Position numbers and translations under genes: made by a program. A DNA stretch of 64,000 nt, from contig WNNJ02003240.1 in NCBI GenBank assembly GCA_012934845.2, forward strand, positions 1 to 64,000. Reading direction: 5' to 3'. This document shows positions 58,201-64,000 of this stretch, piece by piece. The DNA comes from Pomphorhynchus laevis. Lineage: Eukaryota; Acanthocephala; Palaeacanthocephala; Echinorhynchida; Pomphorhynchidae. The notes beneath the pieces were generated by a model. The model did no database searches. It was given only the letters and a program-made list of their open reading frames with translations, and was not told the DNA's origin. How positions within the stretch are numbered: the stretch's first letter is position 1; the number at the start of each line of letters is the position of its first letter.

Positions 58201-58642
58201 AATAATATGGTCAAATGAGAGGGTATTCGATCGTTTAACAGCAATTGACAAAAACGTTATCAGTGTAGTTGATGCCACAGTTAATCTACAGAGTAAGTCT
58301 ATACTGCTCGGAGCAATAAAAAAAGCCACATCTTCTATCACTGTGACAAGCAAATCAACTGAAAGCTTTGACCAGTTTTATATCTATAATAGAAATTTCG
58401 ACAACGATGCTGTTCGCTCGATTACACTGCATAGAGGTTATGGTATCGGAGCAAACAGTTCAGTTGACGCAGCATTCAAAGCATATGTTCTAAGCACTGT
58501 CAATTTGCATCCGATTCTACCTATTGTGACGACTAATTATACACACTTGACAAATTCTGGTACTAAACAGAAGTTTGTTAGAGGTGTTGACAGAGAACAA
58601 TTGATGTGTGTATTTACCGATGCGTTAAATATAAAATTTTAA
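55292..58642 (+). CDS. RPTOR: Raptor homologue (mTORC1 scaffold), single exon
   Basis: 1116 aa. Order: the Raptor N-terminal caspase-like (RNC) domain with FHYIG (141-145), CEWLGTPTVIILDCSYSG (181-198) and GHLNWILTAITDSIAW (274-289); then HEAT/armadillo repeats with VIWSKILAVDRTCQIELIKE; and a C-terminal WD40 region from about residue 790 (WASDNTTVQC, QDGFVSLYDVRQKR). Raptor presents substrates such as 4E-BP and S6K to mTOR. Human Raptor is 1335 aa; here the linker between the HEAT and WD40 regions is short. The usual HYNGHG motif is reduced to HYIGLT, losing the second His-Gly, while the D-C-S block remains. The start is fixed by an in-frame stop about 12 codons upstream. There are no introns in 3.35 kb, unlike vertebrate Raptor. 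Confidence 0.93.
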   Translation: MEFSNSQLLYRFNDIPLVTSINQRNNTEQIQLRKSEWRNAVGIPTSDVVILVTIHDTCLFPLASTGQLTRSVMDKKKTVFEKQTFDNETEMSEQMAMSVKEKYLQLQPQVRVCNKNNLKKHELHQLCTMVREKANSNRIIFHYIGLTNESTSYSINSDSDIVIICHVNGKHIETTSIVELCEWLGTPTVIILDCSYSGKMVDQVRSVLSNKYTADQIMIMASCSREEINKENMSFFTNCLIDPLRTAISMWSGFANSKKNAIKGSLSDRSTPMGHLNWILTAITDSIAWKTLSKRDFQTFYRQDILLSCLCRNFMMAQRLSYPNHPQCTIFSVNYLKNELWYSWDLALDIVMLTGKRSSFFDHQLTGFEHALNDNQNLENQYQTLPILLQALLSFTYRRQTLYLVVRFMNISIQCVELMLVVGALPYTLRLLKQIHAGNAEFRHFLLVIWSKILAVDRTCQIELIKENCHKHFMNILQPGNVMQSKQSHTCDRDCSLDRNNPTFWNDEHLALFCLSCIVDGYELAQIMLVDASLIPILCHFLGDYSDQLRLSLTALTLERLGNNGRSLAILNNAVEHISLGLQNRDLNADCRAALVSALKFLLGSDAEVDKQIAALILELRFDLNVYVRQQVFLVLSTFAKAFNPQFKEFSNKNLLEHQSDDDTKWVPIESVLHGADKSGKPYQSINLFTRIYQSLEELRRDPYIHLFNLENDQYYHPFYNLVRKVAAGNSLTLQQIGEKLNKVIIDTLKTSHCDNVEKLIKISSTPSAKLVIHESAQTCLNTFLPLVAIVDVDNVFLVSLNQPDSNIMETSHKFGNPSAIKWLNEQYDRSSIVICYDDGSSSLYTMANDESLIHVDGFRTEYKFPIVDWNCWLQQLLITSRTLGSTGLYDIEKQICIRNWASDNTTVQCRSDMANNGFAVIHQDGFVSLYDVRQKRLTRRFKHPSKDSVVYSNYEYFSTNTCMTISSNGIIWSNERVFDRLTAIDKNVISVVDATVNLQSKSILLGAIKKATSSITVTSKSTESFDQFYIYNRNFDNDAVRSITLHRGYGIGANSSVDAAFKAYVLSTVNLHPILPIVTTNYTHLTNSGTKQKFVRGVDREQLMCVFTDALNIKF

Positions 58643-58664
58643 AAATTCTTTTAGAGATATTATA

Positions 58665-58670
58665 AATAAA
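58665..58670 (+). promoter_or_regulatory. Raptor polyadenylation signal
   Basis: AATAAA 23 nt after the stop codon. Position and sequence fit a canonical signal. Confidence 0.5.
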
Positions 58671-58789
58671 AGTAGCCCATCCTTAATTAAATCCTTTATT
58701 TAGTTATTAATCCAAATGGCTTATAAAGATTTCTAACACATATATTAAGTTATTAATTTAAATCATTAATTAAAATGATTTTATTTTAT

Positions 58790-59236
58790 GATGCATTGAA
58801 ATCGTCTTGTTGGTAGTCGGTTGAATTTCATTTTGTTGAGATATTTCCGGACCTCTTCGACTAACTTGTATTTTAGCTGGCTACATAATAGCTTCAGCTA
58901 TCAGGTCGCATTACGACAGAAAGCATGCTGTCCAGACAACTCCACAGGGCGTGACTCATCAGTGGACGTCTCTGTATCATCGTTGTTTCGTCCCTCAGCA
59001 TGCACTATATTGACGATAAACATGGTGGTCCTCCATCAGATTGAAATGATGCATTTAAATCGTCTTGTTGGTAGTCGTTTGAATTTCATTTTGTTGAAAT
59101 ATTTTCGGACCTCTTCGACTAACTTGTATTTTAGCTGGCTACATAATAGCTTCAGCTATCAGGTCGCATTACGACAGAAAGCATGCTGTCCAGACAACTC
59201 CACAAGGCGGGACTCATCAGTCCCGCCCTGTGGATC
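58790..59236. repeat. Tandemly duplicated 258-bp element downstream of Raptor
   Basis: Unit 1 starts at 58790 and unit 2 at 59048; they share about 170 bp (from gatgcatt to gactcatcag). Unit 2 ends in a 15-bp inverted repeat with one mismatch and a 4-nt loop (59200-59233). The open frame running through both units is probably accidental. On the minus strand unit 1 contains hammerhead-like words. Confidence 0.82.
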
Positions 59237-61559
59237 ATATTTTAATATTAAATTTAGTTTATTTTCTCTTGTTATTTTTCTCGAATAAGATAGATAAGTT
59301 AAATTATATTTAAATATTTAAAATAAATAATATATTTTTTATTTAAATAGAATTAATGATAAAAGAATACTTTTAGCAACAAACAAAAGTTTTTATATTT
59401 TCAAAGAATTTAAACTCAAATTAAAGCCTAATTTAATTAGCTTAAATTAAATTTTAACATTAATTATTAATTATTACACTATTAAATCCAAATATTACTA
59501 TGCAAATATTAAATTATTTGCATAAGACATTCTTAACATTTTGATAGAAAGTTAATTTATTTTATATTATGAATATACAATAACATTAAAAATCAATTTC
59601 ATATCAAATTTAGTTAATTTATTTTTTTCTTTTATTATTACTATTTTATCGAAAAGGCAATATTCTTAGATAAATAGAAGTATACTTACTATAAAGTATT
59701 TAATTATATAATATATAATTATACTTAAAATAGAAAATATCATATAGAATGAAGGATAAAAGAATATTTTTAGTAACAAAATTTTTTTATATTTACAAAG
59801 ACTTTAAACTCAAATTAAAGCATAATTTAATTAACTGAAATTAAATTTAATCTAATTTAAGTTTATTTTTAGAAATAACCAATAATTATAAAAATTAGAA
59901 AAAATAAATATTATTTATTTAAAACTCGATAACTTATTATAGCAAAACGAAATTCAAAGATGGTAATTTTGATGATAAATATAAAATTATTAATAAATAA
60001 CAATTTATTATATAGGAATAAAAGCTATATATCAATAGTAACAGTCAAGTGACTTTTAAATTAAAAAACTAAAGGTGTGTAACTTAAGAGTTTGATATCA
60101 TAAAGAGTAATAATCATTACCCAAATTTTATTAGTAAATTTATTAAATGATTAAAATTTTGAAAATATTAAGAACTTCAATCAAGTTATTACTTTTCGGT
60201 GATAGAAAATTGCTACATGAATGCTCTATTAAATTCGTAATCATACATGCATCTGTATAGAAAATTCTAAATCACACATATGTCAAGCAGTCAAAGCCCT
60301 GCCGGAATAGTTGTCCAATTGATGATCATTTGATACATAAATCGATCTGTCTATATAAATCGCATATGGGCAGAACGCGGACCGGATCCGGCCCGTCGAG
60401 CATTTTTCAGATCAGAACTTAAAAATGAAAATTAAAACTGAAAATTAAAATTATTTTAAAAATTAAATTGTCCCTCTTAGTGCTCAAGTTTTCACTTTGA
60501 GGGACATATACAGCACCTAAGGGAAGTGACTTAAATGCAAAAAAATAATTTAGCTGTTCCTTAATTTTGCTATTCCCTTGTCTTCTTCACCAAGACAAGT
60601 CTTGCTAATATGAGACGAGCGGATGTAGAAAACAAGAAAAATCTTCTATACGAAGGTAAAATATTCGTCTTCGTTCAGCAAAGAGTTCACTGGTTATTTT
60701 ATATTCTTAATAACAACATTACCAGTGGCGTTTCGTCAAGCACATGGTCATTGTTCATATAACAAATCCTGAAATATTACAAATCTAGTAATTTCTTTTA
60801 TATTATCGTTTTCGATCAAATGCTTTTAGATTTATATCCAACATTGTTTGTATTGTTCTTAAATAGAACATTGGCGGATATTTAACATCTCGTAATAGTC
60901 AAAAACATGGAACCCAAAATTCCTCGCGCTCGCATGACGGAAATATTCTTTATTTTGGGAACAAAGAAGATAAATTTTATTATAAAATGGCTATATTTCT
61001 GTCACTACTAATATAAGGCATTTGAGCACAATGTATCTTACTGGTTCTAAAAAATAATATTTCCAAATATCTAAATATACAAAACAATTCTTAGTCTTTC
61101 GAGTTTTCTAAGGCAGCGTTTGTAATTTATAAATTATCCAGTATACGGCCGAATGTATTTGCATACTCAGCGACTAGTCATGTGACAATAACCTTTGGAT
61201 GTCCTATTTGACGACATTAATATGATTATAATATTTATGGGAGAAATTGATAAAGCTGGGAGTTCTTTGCAGAACTATGTATCAAAGTATAATTAACAAA
61301 AACAAAAGGTTGGTACCTATTAAAAATCCCTCAAATCTCTTGTACTAATGATATTTTTAATTATCAAGTCGATTTGACCCATTGTTTTTTGTTATTACGG
61401 AAAAAGAAGTGTAAAAATGTACATTTTTCTAAAGTAATAATAAAAGTCACTTAAAACACAGAAAAAACTGACATTTATCACCTGTTGTTACAATTTTAAA
61501 CATGCAGAGAGAATACGCATGCACGGATGAATTATGCTTCGCTGAAAGATCCAAAATTA
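59237..61559. other. AT-rich spacer between Raptor and the ABHD13-like gene
   Basis: A diverged ~150-bp direct repeat lies at about 59340-59500 and 59735-59890 (both contain tttaaactcaaattaaagc). A short GC-rich patch (gcggaccggatccggcccg) lies near 60380. An 8-bp hairpin (cttgtctt/aagacaag) lies near 60580. No gene is seen. Confidence 0.5.
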
Positions 61560-63155
61560 TCAGCACTCGCAATTATTGACTGATCCATGTTGGGAGGACG
61601 TTGCCGCCGGATTCGACGGTGTGGGTGATGGCGGCATCACTAGTGAGGATGACAAACCTGATGTTGTCGATGCGAACAGTAAATCATCGCTTTGATTAAT
61701 AGGTTTCTTTATAGTTAATAAATTGCTACGACTGCAATGATTTACTTCGGTATCGTCATCATCGTTGTTTCTTTCCAAGGTACTGGCAACAGAGCATGTT
61801 TCGAAATCCATGTCTGTTGTTGCGCTCGCAATATTTTCATCATTACAGTCGTCAATATTGCGATTTCCACTCTTCAGGGAACATATTGATGTTTCTGTAA
61901 AAGATAGAGAAGACGTGGATGAACGATTAGAGCATGAAGTTGAGCGAGGTAAATCATCTGATTCTTCAGAATGTCTAAGCGTAATACCATCACAAACATC
62001 GTTTGCGGCCGTAGATATTAGACTATTACAGTGATTGTCTAAGCTATCATTGTCAACTTCTGTATCTTCAGCATTATTGAGAAAGTCGATAACTGTTCTT
62101 GAATACAAACACGAGCTTGGTAAATCATTGTGACGACCTTCAGGAAATTCACGAATACCTTTTCTACAGGAATTGTTGGTCTGGCTGTACAGTACCTGAG
62201 ACATCCAGGATGGCACAACTGGGTCGCGAAGTCCTACCAGATACAGAACTGAACATCGTATTCTTGATGCTTTGCTTAGACAGTCAAACATTGGACAAAC
62301 AAGTGTTGATTTAACAAGATCAAGGAGCGGTCTTACCCAATTAGGAACATAGTATCTGCTGATTTCACATATACTAGTAAAGCAGTTTTCAACAATCACA
62401 GCATGCAGATGACGAGCGTTGTCTTCTTGTGATGCTAAATGCATTGCGATTGCCGCTCCTAAACTAGTCCCGAATACTACAATTTTGCTATTTTTTGTAA
62501 ATTGAAACTCGTTCTGCGTATCGTCTTTTTCATTACAGCTGTGGCGAGCGAGAATCCAATCAAGACCAGCTTGAGCATCTAAATATGTACCAAGTTCACT
62601 CGGCTGTCCGGTAGACCTTCCAAAACCGCGATAATCAAGCAACAAAACATCAGCGGAAAGACCTTTCTGTATAATTTTTGCAACTTCTAGCCGATGCCCA
62701 ATGTTACCGGAAGCTCCATGCAAATATAGTACGCTGTACTGAGCAGACAGTGAACCATTGCACGGATCGTTCACTGGCAACCAGTAACAATGACATAACT
62801 CATTGTCAGATGTTTTAAGCATGAATTCGCTACTGTACGATAAATATACATCCTCGGGCTTAGTGACGAATGTGTGCGTACCATTGGGAAGGTCATTTGC
62901 GAAAACGAATTTCGCTAAGGCGGACTGTGTTACATGTGATAAAATACTACGATTAGAATTGACACATAATCGATGATACTCGAGATCGCGATCGGACGAG
63001 TCCTGTGGACATGCTCGGCGGCGTTGCTCTCGAGCATTCATAACAGGTAATGTGGCATTGTTAACAGGACTCGGTTTACGTCGACGTCCAGATAAACAAA
63101 ATCGAAAGGCAGATGATGACGCCAGAGATGGTCCTTCAAAACAATTTAACAACAT
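61560..63155 (-). CDS. ABHD13: ABHD13-like alpha/beta hydrolase
   Basis: 531 aa, uninterrupted. The core is an alpha/beta hydrolase of the ABHD13/BEM46 type: LHGASGNIGHRLEVAK (145-160, oxyanion loop), VLLLDYRGFGRSTGQPSE (170-187), nucleophile elbow GTSLG (Ser231), VENCFTSICEI, acid Asp311 in VGLRDPVVP, and His342 in FPEGRHNDLP. The triad is complete. BEM46/ABHD13 proteins are membrane-associated serine hydrolases of poorly known substrate. Here the N-terminus (1-140) has no obvious long hydrophobic anchor. Residues 365-531 form a Ser/Asn/Asp-rich extension absent from the roughly 340-aa vertebrate protein. An in-frame TAG 8 codons upstream fixes the start. The coding region of ABHD13 is intronless in vertebrates too. 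Confidence 0.9.
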   Translation of the reverse strand: MLLNCFEGPSLASSSAFRFCLSGRRRKPSPVNNATLPVMNAREQRRRACPQDSSDRDLEYHRLCVNSNRSILSHVTQSALAKFVFANDLPNGTHTFVTKPEDVYLSYSSEFMLKTSDNELCHCYWLPVNDPCNGSLSAQYSVLYLHGASGNIGHRLEVAKIIQKGLSADVLLLDYRGFGRSTGQPSELGTYLDAQAGLDWILARHSCNEKDDTQNEFQFTKNSKIVVFGTSLGAAIAMHLASQEDNARHLHAVIVENCFTSICEISRYYVPNWVRPLLDLVKSTLVCPMFDCLSKASRIRCSVLYLVGLRDPVVPSWMSQVLYSQTNNSCRKGIREFPEGRHNDLPSSCLYSRTVIDFLNNAEDTEVDNDSLDNHCNSLISTAANDVCDGITLRHSEESDDLPRSTSCSNRSSTSSLSFTETSICSLKSGNRNIDDCNDENIASATTDMDFETCSVASTLERNNDDDDTEVNHCSRSNLLTIKKPINQSDDLLFASTTSGLSSSLVMPPSPTPSNPAATSSQHGSVNNCEC

Positions 63156-64000
63156 AAGGAAATATTGTATGACCCACTACATAATATATACTTATATAAG
63201 ACAGTTATTTTACCGAAAACTCAAACATTAAATATAATCTATAAGATTTTCTTTTTGGTCAGTAAAATATATACATTAATGTCAAAATTAAAGAATACAG
63301 AATTAATGGAGCTGGATCAAAAAAGGGGAAATGTTATTTGATATTTTGCTAGCATTTTCAGAAAATAACTTATTTACTTATTAAATTTAATAACTTATTA
63401 TTAATAACTTATTAAATTTGTATTAGTAGCATAGCCTTACGTTGGTATTTAAGATAAACATTATTAATGCAAAATTAAAATTATTAAGAATTATTAAAGC
63501 TGGATCAAAAAGGGGAAATGTTATTTGATATTTTGCTAGCATTTTCAGAAAATAACTTATTTACTGATTAAGAAAATAACTAATTAATTAATAATTAAGA
63601 AAATTACTAATCTTCAAAAAATTAGTCAATTTTCTGAAGATGTCAACAGAGGTTAGCGAAATATCAAATAAAATATTTATATTACATATACAATATATTA
63701 TATTTTATATATTGTCATATATTATATATGTTATATATAATGCATATATATTTAAGCACTTTGATATATACATATCTTAACATATATTGAATCGAGAATT
63801 GTTTAAAACTCTCGATTCGATGTATTTTAAAAGTACATTCAATTTATCGCTTTTAATGATATGCAAAACAAGATTGGCTTTCTAAATTTGAATAAAAAGT
63901 GTTATAGTTTCACTAAATATACGTAAATCGTAAATTACTAGTCATGTATAAGAGAGCTTTAAATCAAACTGTACAAATGTTAAAGTTTAATATAAAATAT
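63156..64000. repeat. Upstream region of the ABHD13-like gene with a duplicated block
   Basis: A roughly 100-bp block (gctggatcaaaa...gcattttcagaaaataac) is present at about 63311-63400 and 63499-63565, with a part inverted at about 63620-63680. A 9-bp perfect inverted repeat lies at 63789-63818. No gene is seen. Confidence 0.6.

Noticed and set aside
58821-59288. 155-codon open frame downstream of Raptor
   Set aside because: It runs through two copies of a noncoding-looking duplicated element and a palindrome; no family resemblance.
60286-60400. hAT-like terminal sequence (caaagccctg) and GC-rich patch
   Set aside because: No matching opposite end, target-site duplication or transposase is visible.

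Overview
This is AT-rich nuclear DNA from a metazoan, most likely a fast-evolving invertebrate. I cannot name the species. The host genes I recognise are a Raptor homologue (mTORC1), an ABHD13-like serine hydrolase, a CCDC97 homologue and one exon of an ERCC6/CSB-type SNF2 helicase. The first three are each one uninterrupted reading frame. A fourth gene, unrecognised and rich in predicted coiled coil, has introns of only 41-49 bp next to longer ones.

Most of the rest is non-LTR retrotransposon sequence of several kinds. (1) An L2/CR1-like group with two subfamilies. Copy A (about 9060-13720, +) is nearly full length. Copy A' (22302-24830, -) lacks its RT half, and an A fragment lies at 24950-25600 (-). 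Copy B (13960-18060, -) is full length but damaged, copy C (52246-54915, +) is decayed, and B-type 3' fragments lie at 28435-29121 and 47335-48030. A and A' carry a 20-bp tandem array just upstream of ORF1, and B carries a 13-bp array in the same place. The group shares a 37-nt ORF1/ORF2 overlap and a 3'-terminal hairpin with a compensatory base-pair change. (2) An older Jockey/CR1-like family with remnants at 366-1640, 20440-21345 and 50276-52245; the last has a triplicated 3' tail. (3) A retrotransposon with a C-terminal zinc finger and restriction-like endonuclease at 6140-8660. (4) A Jockey/I-like element with CCHC gag knuckles, an endonuclease and RT at 41640-45180. (5) A small RT remnant at 18290-18930. 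A short broken LTR retrotransposon fossil lies at 26385-27113.

Layout: 1-9060, old LINE debris and the zinc-finger/endonuclease element; 9060-25600, the A and B LINE cluster; 25600-41640, mostly AT-rich DNA holding the coiled-coil gene, a dispersed structured repeat, a WH2-like exon with its duplicate, the ERCC6 exon and CCDC97; 41640-54915, more LINEs and a second cluster of the structured repeat; 55292-63155, Raptor and ABHD13.

Two patterns are not explained by any gene. One is an excess of perfect short inverted repeats (11-16 bp stems, 1-9 nt loops) scattered over LINEs and intergenic DNA, which looks like snap-back templated mutation. The other is a recurrent 200-350 bp repeat family whose core can fold into nested stems.
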